This document shows positions 25,520 through 34,745 of a stretch of 64,000 nt of DNA, piece by piece. A program made the translations under genes and the position numbers. This stretch comes from Salticus scenicus (Eukaryota; Arthropoda; Arachnida; Araneae; Salticidae): positions 243,044,836 through 243,108,835 of the forward strand of contig OZ005660.1 of the NCBI GenBank assembly GCA_963930645.1. Reading direction: 5' to 3'. How positions within the stretch are numbered: position 1 is the stretch's first letter; each line of letters begins with the position of its first letter. The notes under the pieces are model-generated. The model ran no database searches and was not told where the DNA came from. It saw only the letters and a list, made by a program, of their open reading frames with translations.

Positions 25520-28500
25520 TAAAATATACTTTCAATTAGCAAGTCAAGTGAATCTCAAAGCATTATAATCATAAAAATGTTGAATAGTAAGCGAAAGAAT
25601 TGAAATATCGTATATAGTACAAAAAGGATAAATAAAAGTATGCTTTGAAGAGAGAGAAAAAAAAATTCTATTAGGAGTCTCAAAAACAACTAGCACAAAT
25701 GTAAAGGCAGGTAGAGGGCATAAAAATAAATAATTTTAGTGTAGGTAAGTGAATATGAAAATACCGTTTTGAGATATTGGATGATACTAGCAAGATTTCA
25801 TAATCCCCAGATCAACCTCCATATATCAGTATCAAGGCGATTTTTACCAGTTCTACAAAATAAATAGGCATCAATCGGTCTTTTTTCATCATTTATCTCA
25901 CCAGATACAAATAAATTCGACTGACTGCACATCTATTTATTTATTTATTTATTTATTTTTTATGGAAATTAACTACTACTATAAATTTATGCTTCTTCAT
26001 CATTAATTTTGACACACATTATTACATTCTGGGGACATATTTTTTCTTTTAAAAAAGGGGGGAAAGAGGAGCATTTACTTATTGATTGTTACATTTTTCA
26101 GTTTTTAATCTTCTAATATAGATATAGCTATAACCACTTACTAATAGATTATTTCATGATTTTTCTAATAAAAAAGGAGCATACTGTGGGTTACATTATT
26201 GAGAAATATAATGGAAAATTTAGATCTCAAACAGATATACATATAAAAACTAACATTTTCATTCCCTACCTTGCACCCCCCTCCTCCCCCCCCCCCAAAA
26301 AAAAAAAAAAAAGTTTGGAAATGCCAGTTTGCGAGTGCGACAAATATTTTTCTTTCTCTCTTTTTTTTTTCTCTTCTGCTGTTGATAAATGTGACCTAAA
26401 GTGTCCCTAAAATGTCTGTCCTTCCGCAGGCCGCAAATTGATAGCTACTGGGTCACATGTGGTCCCCGGGCAGCAGGTTGTGCACCTCTACTATAGTGCG
26501 ACATAAAATATTCACTCCAACACATTCTTATACTGTAGTAGGTTACGAAGCAAAAAAACACGAGGGATTTGAAAAATAATTTTTAAATTACAATTGTTGA
26601 TCATATGCAGGGTTGCCAGGTAGAATTTTTAACTTTTTCCCATAATACAGTTCATTTTTCTCCAAAATGACACAATTTTTCAGAATTTTTCCCCAAATGA
26701 GACTGCATTCTTATTTTATTTATTTATTTATTATTATTATTAATATACAATGTTTTAAGGTGTTTATTGATGGATATACATAAACTGATGATATATATTA
26801 ATATGAAATATTTGCAATTTTTTAAATAAAAAATTGAAATTTAGGAATGGGTACACATCGCACCCGGCAAAAAAATTGACACAACTCAAAAATGCACTAT
26901 TTAAGAAAAATTAACTTAAAGAGTAGTATTATAGAACATGAATTAGCCTACAATAAAACTAACGCAACTGCCTTAAGAGGAATAAACTGAGAAAAATATG
27001 TGATGATTTTCGTGCACGTTGGAGCACTTTATACACATTTTTCAATGACATAACTACATAATTGCTATTTTTTGACTTGCGTTATTTTATTTTATTTTAT
27101 TTTATATTTTTGCGAGAGAACGACAGGTTTCCTACCAAAGTAAGTCTAGAAGTTTAATAAAGCAGCTATTTTGAACTTTACGTATTTGATAAAAGACGGA
27201 TCTTTTTCTAAGGGTATTAATTTTTATGATATTTTTATGTTATGGTATTCATTTAATTGCCTTCATTTAGGTTATGATTGTAGTGTCACGGTCGTACGCC
27301 TGATTTTAAAACTTAAGTTTATCGTAGAACAATAAACATGTTATGAACGAATCGAGCTTAACTTGATATTGCAATGTGGTGTCTCAAGCGTAAGTCGCAC
27401 GTAGGACAAACAAATCAGCCAAATGAATGTGCGGAGTTAGCTATGTTGTGAATGCGCGCTCATTCACGTCTGTTTCGGTGTAAGCTCTGAGATTATCGTA
27501 AGCAAGTGAGTCGCTACGAAACTTTAATAAAATAATTAAGTATTGTTTACAATGTTAAACTATCCCTCTTCATTTAACCTCAAAATGCATAATAATAACA
27601 AAGCTCATCTAACTTACCAATATTTTATCTATCACATAGTAAAAAAACTAGTTATCATTTCTTAGTAATTTTCCTGGCCATGGTATAGTTTACAATAAAT
27701 TTCCAGGTCGCGCACCTCGAATTGGCCGTTCGGAGTTTTTCGTGGTTTCCTATGAAACTCATGCAATTACGGTTTCTTACTCCTAAGAAAGGTCTCCCAC
27801 TCAGAGCATTCTAGGCAGGTTCAGGACCCTAGTGTAGTCATTCACCCTTAACCAAAAAATCACAATCTAGTTTAATTTCAAGAATGTAAAAGTTTGAGTG
27901 TGTCTGGGTCTGTTTGCTTCATGCAAATTGCATACACTGAAATTCACTTAACCCGGGAGCAGGCGCGCTGAGTCTTACAGGCCCGTTCGTTTCAAAATCC
28001 CCTCGTAGAAACACTCCTTTTTCTCGGTACTGGTCCAGATCTCCGCTAGCTGTATTCAATCTCATTCACTTTCTGAGGGTTGGAATTTCCACATTCCTGA
28101 ATTTCCGTTTTGTAGATATATTGGATTTTCGGTTCTTTCAGGCCCGACGCGCGTGTTCGTTTTTTCCGATCTCAACCAAATTTTTTAGTGACTTGGCGAT
28201 ATTTTTAGAGTAAAATGAAGCGATGTAGGACATGTGGCCAGAAATGTGGCCAGAGGAAAAGATGCCATATTTGTCCGAGTAAAAAAGACAGAAAATATTT
28301 GTTGTGCCAAGTGTGATAAAAATATCTGTAGTGAACACACTACTTACATATGTAAATAATGTGAATAAATTGTAAGTATATTTTTAATTATTCATTTTTT
28401 CTGTATGCTTAGAGTGTGTTCTTTCTTAGAAAATGCATTTGATGAGATAAAAGCTATTCTCAGTAGTATTATTTAACCCTTTCACGCGCAAGACAATTCG

Positions 28501-31500
28501 GATCCTTTAAATTACACTGCCACCGAATTTCGAGAATTAATAAATTAAAGTAAATTACACCGGAATTAAAGTAAAAGAAATTTTGAATTTTAAGGTTAAA
28601 GAATCCGGCCTTTTCTGATATGTTACAAACGTAAGTTTTTTCTAAAAAATTTCTGGGATGAATTCTTCCAGTTGGGAAGTGAAATTAGGTGGGATATATA
28701 TATCCCACCGCGCATGAAAGGGTTTACGGAAAAAGCTAGCCGGGTCTGAGAGACCCACCGCGCGTCCCCGCGTAAGAAAATATGCGCGCGTTCCCCCGGG
28801 TTAAATGTATCCCAGTAATAGAAACATATAACATCATTTGAAATACACTTGTAACTATTAAATCCGAATTCTTTTGTGTGGTGCCTCGTAAATGAATGGT
28901 GAAAACATTTCATACCATATTATGTGAGAAACATGCTTATATGCCTATAACAAATGTATGCTTATTTTATTTTGTTTAGAGCTGTTAAAAAATATACAAA
29001 CAAAATGTTTTTCGCATAAACATAATGTATTTAAGTTCTTCTAGATATCTTTATATTTGTTCGATTTTAATTGAAAGTGTCATGTAAATTTTCCATATGA
29101 CATAGAATAAGAGCACCGAATTTGAATTTCCGACTAATATAGAATTTTCCTATTCAGACAAGCTCAAAACGTGTGAATATACCAAAAAATCAGTTTGGAT
29201 AATCTGTTCTCAAAACATTTTTTCTTCGCCATACGTATTTTTAAGAGAAAATGGTACCCCCTCCCCCCCTCCCTCAACCCCTGTTTAAAAAAAAAAAAAA
29301 AAAGTTGTTTTCCGTTTCCCCCCCAAAATTTCCCCACAAACAATATTGCCCCCAAAATCGCGAAAATTTTCCCCAATCTGGCAACAGTGATCAGATACTT
29401 TGTGTATGAAAACTGATTGTTTAAATTTTTAAAGTCTATCATTCAGCAATTTAAATTTTAAAGTGTGTCTTTATCTTTAGCATCAAACGTGTTCATGTAT
29501 TTGGCCATATTAAAAAAAATATAGTGTTTCTTTCAATAACATTGTGAGGATTTTTGCATGCGCTTTGTAATGTTAGTTTTAATATTCTATATATGAGCTT
29601 AAAAGAAGTATTGCGTTACCCCATAAAACTATTTTTTAAGAGCTGTGCACGCCCTAGTATTATAGGAATATTTCGTCAATATCGACAAGTATCGTCGGGA
29701 ATTGACAAGCATAGAAATAGATCATTTTCTATATTACTCTTATCCAATGTTAGAACTATAATCTTAATTTTTCCAAAAAGTTCGACATCTGGTATTAAAT
29801 TTAAAATTCTCTTAAATTTTTCAAAAATAAAGGACAGAAAACAATTGTAGCAACATTCCAAATACTGTACACCGGTACCCATCTGTAATTTGGCCGGTCG
29901 TACGTACTCCAATATCGACCGATAATTATAGAAGAGTATGCCGTATACACAACTGACCGATCCGATGAACTCCGATATTGTCCGTTATTGCTGTGATACA
30001 GGGGCTATTCTCTGGCAAAAATTATATTGTAATTCACCTCATCAAAATGTTAAATTAACAATTGAAATTTTCCTTGGTCAGGTCTGAAAAAAGACTTGAG
30101 ATGTTCGAGGTCTTACAACAAATTCGAGGTTGTCACTAGAAGCATGGGGAGGGAAATGGCGGAAAAGATAGGAGCTGTCGCTTACTTGGAATGCTCCGCA
30201 AAAAGAAGGGAAGGAGTCAAAGAGGTAAGTAGTACTTGTATACAAATATTTTTCCATTAAAACCGTTGATGCAGTAAATGTTATTTCAAACAACTATACG
30301 GATATCTACTTTAGCAAAAAACGTGATACATTTGGCTAGCCATTTTCCATAAAATTAGTAGTTTAGGTTAGCAAAATCTCGAATCAATATATTAACTTAA
30401 AACACAGTCAGCAACGATTTTCCCCAACAACAAGAGCGATTTAAAAACTCTCGAATGAACAATATCTGAGTCGAACGTTTGTCACTGGGAGACAGTTTTA
30501 TGTATAATATTAGTCCTGAACAAGCGATATTCATGCTCTACGTTGTCTACAAAGCTTTTTGGGGAATTTCGCGGTATAACTTTATTGGATTGCTTCAAAA
30601 TTGTTTCTTTTTATTGTTTGGTTATTGGAATCGAAACAAGAAGAACACGCATTGGATGTATGATGCTGTAGGCGAGAATGTTCTAAAGATCGTACAACAC
30701 TATCAGTGATATTTTCTGACAAGACTTGGGCCAATTAACCTAGGAAGACGTGCGTCAAAAAATTGTAGAAAATATGTTCCAGACTTTTTAATAATTTCAT
30801 CATTATCTGTGTAACAATGGGCCCTCTGTGGCCGAGTGGTTATGTCACCACACTGCTAATCGCCTTCGAGCGTAGGAGAGCGGGTTCGATTCCCGCGCTG
30901 GCCCTGGGTATTTTTCAATTTCTTCGTCCTGTAATTCTGTCATGTGCTATCTGTCCTTACCTGACGAAGATTTATAAGTGGACTTAGAGTCAAGCACACA
31001 AATCTGATGTACATGTGTGTGTGTGTGTGACGGTGTATTTGTTGGCCGCATGCAAGATAAATGTTGTTCAAGGAACGTTTACCAAAAATCACAGAGATTT
31101 CAGAATTGTCCAAAAAGTAGTATGCAAGCAATTTATCCTTATATACCGAACTTCTAAGCGTTGGTGTGGTACGTACTATAACGAAAGGAGGGATTACACT
31201 CACATTATGCTTAATAAGTGCAAGGTTTATACCGGCATATTATCTTGTCGTGTTCATATGATTGTTACTAGAAGAGATAGTAATGAAGCGTTATTCCAGT
31301 GCCCATATAAGCCAATATGCCATGGACAAAGGTATTTTTTATCTTGAAAGCATATTTAATACTCACCACAATCATGTGTTGACATCCAGATATCTATACC
31401 CCACTTAGCCCATTTCTTACAGCAGTGTTCCTGCGAAAGTGTACCGACAATAATTGTTCAAGATCGTTCGAATTGTCCATATCTTTGGACAGGTCGAATG

Positions 31501-33707
31501 GACGACGGAAAACACCTGCTATTTTTAAAAGATGCCTTGGGGGAATTATTAGAATTTTTTCATCACATTAAAGCCTATATGAACTTCTAGTATGTTCAAC
31601 TCCACACTTCCCTGCGGCTGTAAGAACGCTTAAGATACTATCGATTCAGACGAAACCCATACCTTGCCTGCCACGTTCGCTCGATAGGGCCATTTGAAAT
31701 ATATCATTGATGAGAAAATGATCGACATACTCGAATATTTTTTTAAAAAGTCGATTCCGGCAAAATCCGGAAGATGCCCGATAAAATGCTGTACAATGGT
31801 ATGTTTTTGTGTTTATTGCAGTATTTGTTATGTGGCATCATAATTTTAAGTTTTAAAAATTAATTCGGAAACCCTGTATAAACGCGCGAAACAGGATATG
31901 TGAGATGGAAGAACCTGCTATTAGTCATATACAACAATATTCCAGAAGGTTATGTCTCAGCATCTAATGATTTAATTCGAGGAAACTTTTTTATTATATC
32001 TACAAGATATTATAGAAATGAAATATTTTGGGAATCACGGAAAGTGATTAATAGCACCTCCACCTCTTTGCTGACATAATTCGCAGACAAACTGAATCTG
32101 CATAATTTACATATTATATTACTTGTTTGGTGCATTTATATTTCATGAAAGATGCGATATAGCCTTCCCTTCAACTCAAAAGATTGCGACATACCAACGA
32201 CAGCTTTGGTCCAATATACACCAAAATAAATCAGCACAGACATTTTGAGATGTAATGGGTTGTATTTGAGAAAATATTCGGTTTCCTGTCTGTGTGAGTT
32301 TTTATTACCAAATTCTTTTGAGCATTGTATCTCACGAAACATTATATTTTATTGCAGTTTGATATAAAATGGGGCTTATCGTACGTTAAGGGCACTTCTA
32401 ACCCTAACAACACACATATATACAGTCTAGGAAGGATGTCCTTGGGATGCTATTCTATCCGTAGGATATCCTAAGGATGCCAGGTGGAGAAGGTGTACTG
32501 TTAGGGGAGCTGCTATGAGCTTCCTCATTTAAGGGAAGGATATACCCTAACAGCACAGTTAGGCTTAACTTATCCACAGTACATCTTAAGGACGTCTCTG
32601 GGATGTCTTGTCATCCAGAAGACATCTTGAAGATATCCTGGGGAGGCGATGTGCTGTCTGGGTATGTATCATCTTCTACAAAGTTTAAATTCAGAAAGTT
32701 TAAATTCAAAAGTTTAAATAAAGTTAAAATAGAATTTAAATAAAGTTTTAAAATTTTAAATTCAGTTTTGATACATGGTTATTATGAAGAAATATTACGA
32801 CATAATTTGGGTACATAGCGGACAAAAAAAAAAAAAAAAAAAGCAGTTGCTTTAGTTATCCCATAATTTCTCCCTTTACGAGAAGCGATGTTTCAGCTTC
32901 TGTTGTATTTAAGTGCACCAAACAATACATGTGACTACTCTTATTGCAAGCTATGCTGATTAAACTTCAGTTCACATCCATTTACAGGTATCGCTGTTAT
33001 ACAAATCTTTTTATGTTTTAGGCAGCATTCTGATTTATTATTATATATTATAATCAGGAAGAGTGATTTTGTAATAACCAAAGTATACTATGTTTTCCAC
33101 AACTTTGACATTTTTACCGGATATTTAAAATTGACATTTAAGCAAATAAAGTCAATGTAAACGTTTTTCGAAATGCCTTCGTACATATTTATGAAATAAC
33201 AAAGAAGACCAAAAAGTAGGGTAATTATTTATTGTAGATCTACTAATAAGTCTAATTTAAACAATTAGTATAAAATTAAAGTTTCAATTTAAGCTAAAAA
33301 TCTCTTTTAAAAAATTAATTTAAATTGAGACGAAAAAGTAAAAAAAAACGTTACAGAACTATTGAGGGAAGCTGTGGGGAAGCTTGGAAATATTGCACAG
33401 TGCGTCAGAGTAGCCACTTTCGGCTCTGTTACCTGTACCTCAATATGTAAGATCTTTTGATCTAATCCGTACTCATAATTATAGTTGAAGTAGAAATTAG
33501 ATTGTATAAAATATTTCTTTCTAATACATATTTTTGCAATTAGGTATTTAAGTCATATTTATTTTCAGAAATCTGATTTATTTGTGTTTTGTTTTTTAGG
33601 TTTTCACGGTCGCTGTTCAGACTGTGATGAGATGTCCCCCACCCAAGAGGAAGAAAATGTCGGCCGACTGCGGTTCACGACTTCTAAGATTCATTAAACT
33701 TCTATGA
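19121..33707 (+). CDS. Atypical Rho-family small GTPase, five exons, 209 aa
   Basis: Joined exons 19121-19248, 20563-20695, 24933-25050, 30082-30224 and 33600-33707 give one open frame with canonical GT-AG introns (phases 2, 0, 1, 0). The P-loop GDKGVGKTS is at residues 14-22, switch I YVSTVF at 37-42 (T40), the G4-like GLKKDLR at 127-133, and ECSAK (G5) at 163-167. A stretch from about residue 148 (GREMAEKIG) resembles Rho1/RhoA. Rho proteins switch actin and cytoskeletal signalling through GTP binding and hydrolysis at membranes. Oddities: the switch II motif WDTAGQ reads WDRVYS (68-73), so both the DxxG glycine and the catalytic glutamine are absent. About 7 extra residues lie between switch I and W68, and the Rho insert region is shorter than in RhoA. 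The tail has a polybasic PPPKRKK (187-193) but ends FIKLL with no CaaX. Start: first ATG, five bases after a splice-acceptor-like CAG, so a 5' UTR intron is likely. Family certain; subfamily not recognised; activity inferred to be altered. Confidence 0.85.
19495..20280 (+). pseudogene. Tc1-like transposase relic in intron 1
   Basis: Broken frames read RATRKTRREDCRIMRQAF (helix-turn-helix region, near 19500), then DESRF near 19770, TAQRYVDDICHYVEPF near 19975, and KDNVPAHTAEVVQDFL near 20045. These are the order and motifs of Tc1 transposases, with DES and DN...AHTA as catalytic landmarks. Several frameshifts and stops. A stretch starting ACGGTACAATTC near 19850 recurs at 20143-20270, so the relic carries an internal partial duplication. 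Confidence 0.75.
20563..20695 (+). CDS. Rho-like GTPase exon 2 (degenerate switch II)
   Basis: The acceptor TTTTGCAG ends at 20562; the donor GTACG starts at 20696. The 133 bases complete codon 43 and encode residues 44-87, including LLEMWD followed by RVYSYKEDD where Rho proteins carry TAGQEDYD. The frame stays open and joins exons 1 and 3 in phase, so the loss is not a splice-modelling artefact that I can see. Confidence 0.8.
20696..21529 (+). other. Intron 2 proximal part
   Basis: AT-rich intronic DNA with no repeat family or coding signal that I recognise. Confidence 0.4.
21530..22080 (-). pseudogene. Tc1-like transposase C-terminal relic, minus strand, intron 2
   Basis: Minus-strand frames give LALNFIENC, then DIIIWVWFYEICQDC and SMLDRCEAVF (21850-22060). 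This is the usual Tc1 order: DLNPIEN, amphipathic helix, SMPRRxxAVI. The remaining frame downstream (21683-21840) is GC-richer and unlike Tc1; it is probably another repeat fused to it. Confidence 0.65.
22096..22826 (+). mobile_element. pogo/Tigger-like element, 731 bp, intron 2
   Basis: TA dinucleotides flank inverted termini CAGTGAAATTTGAATAATTC and (read inward) CAGTAGAACTTGGATAATTC. Subterminal TTCGAATTTTT runs repeat, as in Tigger-type elements. Near 22500 a frame reads AQRLCLKKQSKLSDYF, resembling the end of pogo transposases (KKQxxLxDFF). G- and T-homopolymers at 22586-22605 and 22705-22740 disrupt it. Confidence 0.75.
23240..23600 (+). pseudogene. Tc1-like transposase C-terminal relic, intron 2
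   Basis: Frames include GVNILELPEKSPDIYPIQN (23360-23420) and SPMRDRCKTVIAARRASAKY ending at a stop near 23601. These correspond to the Tc1 motifs W-P-x-x-SPDLNPIEN and SMPRRxxAVIxAKGG. Same subfamily as the minus-strand relic at 21.8 kb. The N-terminal half is not recognisable. Confidence 0.65.
23601..24932 (+). other. Intron 2 distal part
   Basis: AT-rich intron sequence. Two related GGTGGGT-like stretches (ACCCACCGTTTTTTAGGG near 23865 and GAAACGGTGGGTAATGG near 24220) are in opposite orientation about 360 bp apart and may mark a small decayed inverted-repeat element. A/T homopolymers at 24314-24337 and 24715-24745. Confidence 0.35.
24933..25050 (+). CDS. Rho-like GTPase exon 3 (core strand and helix)
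   Basis: The acceptor TTTTCTTTTCAG ends at 24932; the donor GTGAGT starts at 25051. Encodes TNIFLLCFSV, then the helix region SFANIASVWKPEIHKHCP and the start of G4 (ILVG). This is the best-conserved block, corresponding to the Rho segment in which a phenylalanine-rich strand precedes a W-P-E-V/I-H helix. Confidence 0.88.
25231..26494. mobile_element. hAT-like element, 1.26 kb, in intron 3
   Basis: Inverted termini TAGTGTAGGGGTGAACAACC and GGTTGTGCACCTCTACTA, followed inward by GGGCCAC on the left and GGTCCCCGGGC on the right, as in hAT elements with GGCC-rich subtermini. No convincing 8-bp duplication. The interior is AT-rich with an (AT)n run (25489-25514) and C/A homopolymers near 26280. 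Confidence 0.6.
27279..27551 (+). mobile_element. Possible solo LTR, 273 bp
   Basis: Starts TGTAGTGTCACGG and ends TATTGTTTACA, with an AATAAA-containing stretch (near 27330). Flanking 5-mers are ATGAT and ATGTT (4 of 5). It is distinctly richer in CpG than its surroundings. No internal retroelement sequence is present; the call rests only on end structure. Confidence 0.35.
27700..27850 (+). mobile_element. Second-family SINE, body only
   Basis: Shares TTTTTCGTGGTTTCC, a GAAA-rich middle and AGGACCCTAGTGTAGT with the full copies at 37632 and 42173. The tRNA-like head is missing or degenerate. It is nested in the hAT element of intron 3. Confidence 0.6.
27952..28800 (+). mobile_element. piggyBac-type element, 849 bp, in intron 3
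   Basis: Flanked by TTAA on both sides (27948-27951 and 28801-28804), the obligatory piggyBac target. Terminal repeats start CCCGGGAGCAGGCGCGC on the left and CCCGGGGGAACGCGCGC on the right, read inward. Internally a 145-bp piece codes for the transposase's Cys-rich C-terminus. A perfect 20-bp palindrome GTGGGATATATATATCCCAC lies near 28691-28712. Most of the transposase, including its catalytic aspartates, is absent, so the copy is non-autonomous. Confidence 0.85.
28215..28359 (+). pseudogene. piggyBac transposase C-terminal Cys-rich domain relic
   Basis: Frame 1 reads KRCHICPSKKDRKYLLC and, after a one-base shift, KCDKNICSEHTTYICK before a stop. This is the spaced Cys/His pattern (CxxC ... 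LCxxC...ICxxH...IC) of the C-terminal zinc-binding domain of piggyBac transposases. It is preceded by CRTCGQKCG. It lies inside the element bounded by TTAA sites, which supports the assignment. Confidence 0.75.
29390..30081 (+). other. Intron 3 remainder
   Basis: Single-copy-looking AT-rich intron sequence. Between 29660 and 29990 several CCGATATTG / AATATCGAC-like words recur in both orientations, possibly a decayed inverted repeat. No coding signal until exon 4. Confidence 0.4.
30082..30224 (+). CDS. Rho-like GTPase exon 4 (G4, insert, G5)
   Basis: The acceptor TTGGTCAG ends at 30081; the donor GTAAGT starts at 30225. It completes G127 and encodes LKKDLR, a shortened Rho insert region, GREMAEKIGAVAYLECSAK and RREGVKE. 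In RhoA the G4 motif is TKKDL; here T is replaced by L, while the nucleotide-binding K and D are kept. Confidence 0.88.
30819..31012 (+). mobile_element. tRNA-Ser-derived SINE, intron 4
   Basis: The head has A box TGGCCGAGTGG and B box GGTTCGATTCC around an anticodon-loop-like CTGCTAA, pointing to a tRNA-Ser(GCU) origin. The body ends TCTGTCATGTGCTATCTG, then GACGAAGATTTATAAG and CAAGCACACAAATCTGATG. Same family as 13681, 18787 and 55173. The acceptor stem cannot pair well, so it is not a tRNA gene. Confidence 0.9.
31013..33599 (+). other. Intron 4 remainder
   Basis: Mostly AT-rich. 31015-31347 is an open frame without recognisable domains; I do not call it. 31980-32350 resembles the GCRCCACCT-containing dispersed family. 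A palindromic-word cluster (32395-32665) is listed separately. An A-tract lies at 32823-32842. Confidence 0.4.
32395..32665 (+). repeat. Cluster of GGATATCC/GGATGTCC-type palindromic words
   Basis: About ten imperfect copies of AGGATRTCCT or GACATCTT, both orientations, separated by 8-25 bases. The cluster ends GATGTGCTGTCTGGGTA. The arrangement mirrors the AACGTT cluster at 9920-10290, which ends CGGTGCTGCTTGGGATA. A shorter, similar patch lies at 45885-45960. Confidence 0.6.
33600..33707 (+). CDS. Rho-like GTPase exon 5 (C-terminus, no CaaX)
   Basis: The acceptor GTTTTTTAG ends at 33599; the TGA stop is at 33705-33707. Encodes VFTVAVQTVM, the proline/basic hinge CPPPKRKK, and a 16-residue end MSADCGSRLLRFIKLL. 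Typical Rho tails stop shortly after the basic patch with a CaaX prenylation box; here the only nearby cysteine is C198, twelve residues from the end. No AATAAA lies in the next few hundred bases; an ATTAAA variant is near 33871. Confidence 0.85.
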   Translation, partial: VFTVAVQTVMRCPPPKRKKMSADCGSRLLRFIKLL

Positions 33708-34199
33708 GTCTACATGTAACATCTTTTTCAATTTCCCACAATTGGACTCCATGTAAATCCAATTAATTAACAACATACTTAAGTTAAGACTCTACTTTTG
33801 TAAATATTCCTCTGCAGAATTATTTATTGGTGAAAAACTGAGATAATGTTTTTCGGTGAACAGCGATGCTAAATTAAAAGTGTCAATATGTGGTTTTGTT
33901 AGACAATATTGCTTTTCGATTGTTAGAAGATAGCAAAATTTGCTGTCATGATTACTTTGTAGCACGATTATTTGCAAGCCAAAAGAGGGATTAATCAATC
34001 AATGAAATTTTTGCCATAAAACATTACTTGTGCAAGCATCAACAAAAGCCATTTTGCTTCGAATTTGTCTAGAACAACAAGGTCTTTCCTTGTTGCAAGG
34101 TTTTTCTTTCAAGGTCCTACCTGTCATAAAACTTATGTGACTTCGTATTTTAAGGAGACTTCGTACCTTTGACTTGCCACCACTGAAAGTTTTATATAA
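33708..34199 (+). other. Rho gene 3' UTR and flank
   Basis: AT-rich sequence after the stop. ATTAAA near 33871 is the only nearby polyadenylation-like hexamer I noticed; the transcript end is unknown. Confidence 0.35.
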
Positions 34200-34745
34200 A
34201 AGCTTATACAAACTCCCGACTATCCGGCCTAATACAGTGGAAGGGTAGGCCGGATAACAAAAAAACAGAAAGGCCGGAGTCCTATAAATATTTACTAATT
34301 TTTGCCTCCCCCTCCCCGCCATGATATTCAAAGCACTTTCAATATATTTTAAGATATACTTTATATACATTTTATGTATATTTTTATATGTAATTTAACC
34401 TGTCGAGTCTATTTGAACTCTAATTCTCCTGCTTTGATTTGTAATTTTGTTTTTCTAGTCCTGCTCTTACTTTATCTGGGTTCCCGGACAATATCTTTTT
34501 TATTCTATCCTTCTTTCTCTACCTTTTTCTCAATTCCCTACCCCTCCCAGTGAAGTCTTGCATTCATGAAAATACATATTTCCCGCCATAACTTCTTATA
34601 TTGGAAGTTTATATTCGTTGCTGGGTACATGACTGACGTACACAGCAAGTGGCAGACAGCCGATTGCAATATTCCCCATTTTTTATTAGGCCAGATAGTA
34701 CAGAAGTCCGGATAGTCACGATCCGCATAATCGAGAGTTTTCTAT
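34200..34745. mobile_element. pogo/Tigger-like MITE, about 0.55 kb
   Basis: Left CTCCCGACTATCCGGCCTAA (34213) and, in reverse from 34739, CTCTCGATTATGCGGATCG. Both are versions of the CTCGATTATCCGG terminus common in pogo/Tigger-type elements. CCGGATAACAAAAAAACAG follows. The minus-strand 123-codon frame across this region (33999-34370) is not a gene. Confidence 0.55.

Larger units (their letters stand above)
26608..29389. mobile_element. hAT-type element, 2.78 kb, in intron 3
   Basis: Ends CAGGGTTGCCAGGT (26608) and ATCTGGCAACAGTG (29389) are inverted repeats. Flanking 8-mers ATCATATG and ATCAGATA match at 6 of 8. Subterminal TTTTTCCC / TTTTCCCC runs recur at both ends. It encloses the piggyBac element, a SINE tail fragment and a possible solo LTR. 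No hAT transposase seen. Confidence 0.7.

Noticed and set aside
31015..31347. 110-codon frame in intron 4, Cys/His containing
   Set aside because: I considered a FLYWCH/MULE-like zinc domain, but the Cys and His spacing does not fit and there is no supporting second motif.
33999..34370. 123-codon minus-strand frame next to the Rho gene
   Set aside because: Overlaps a pogo-type terminus; composition is that of translated repeat and no domain is recognised.
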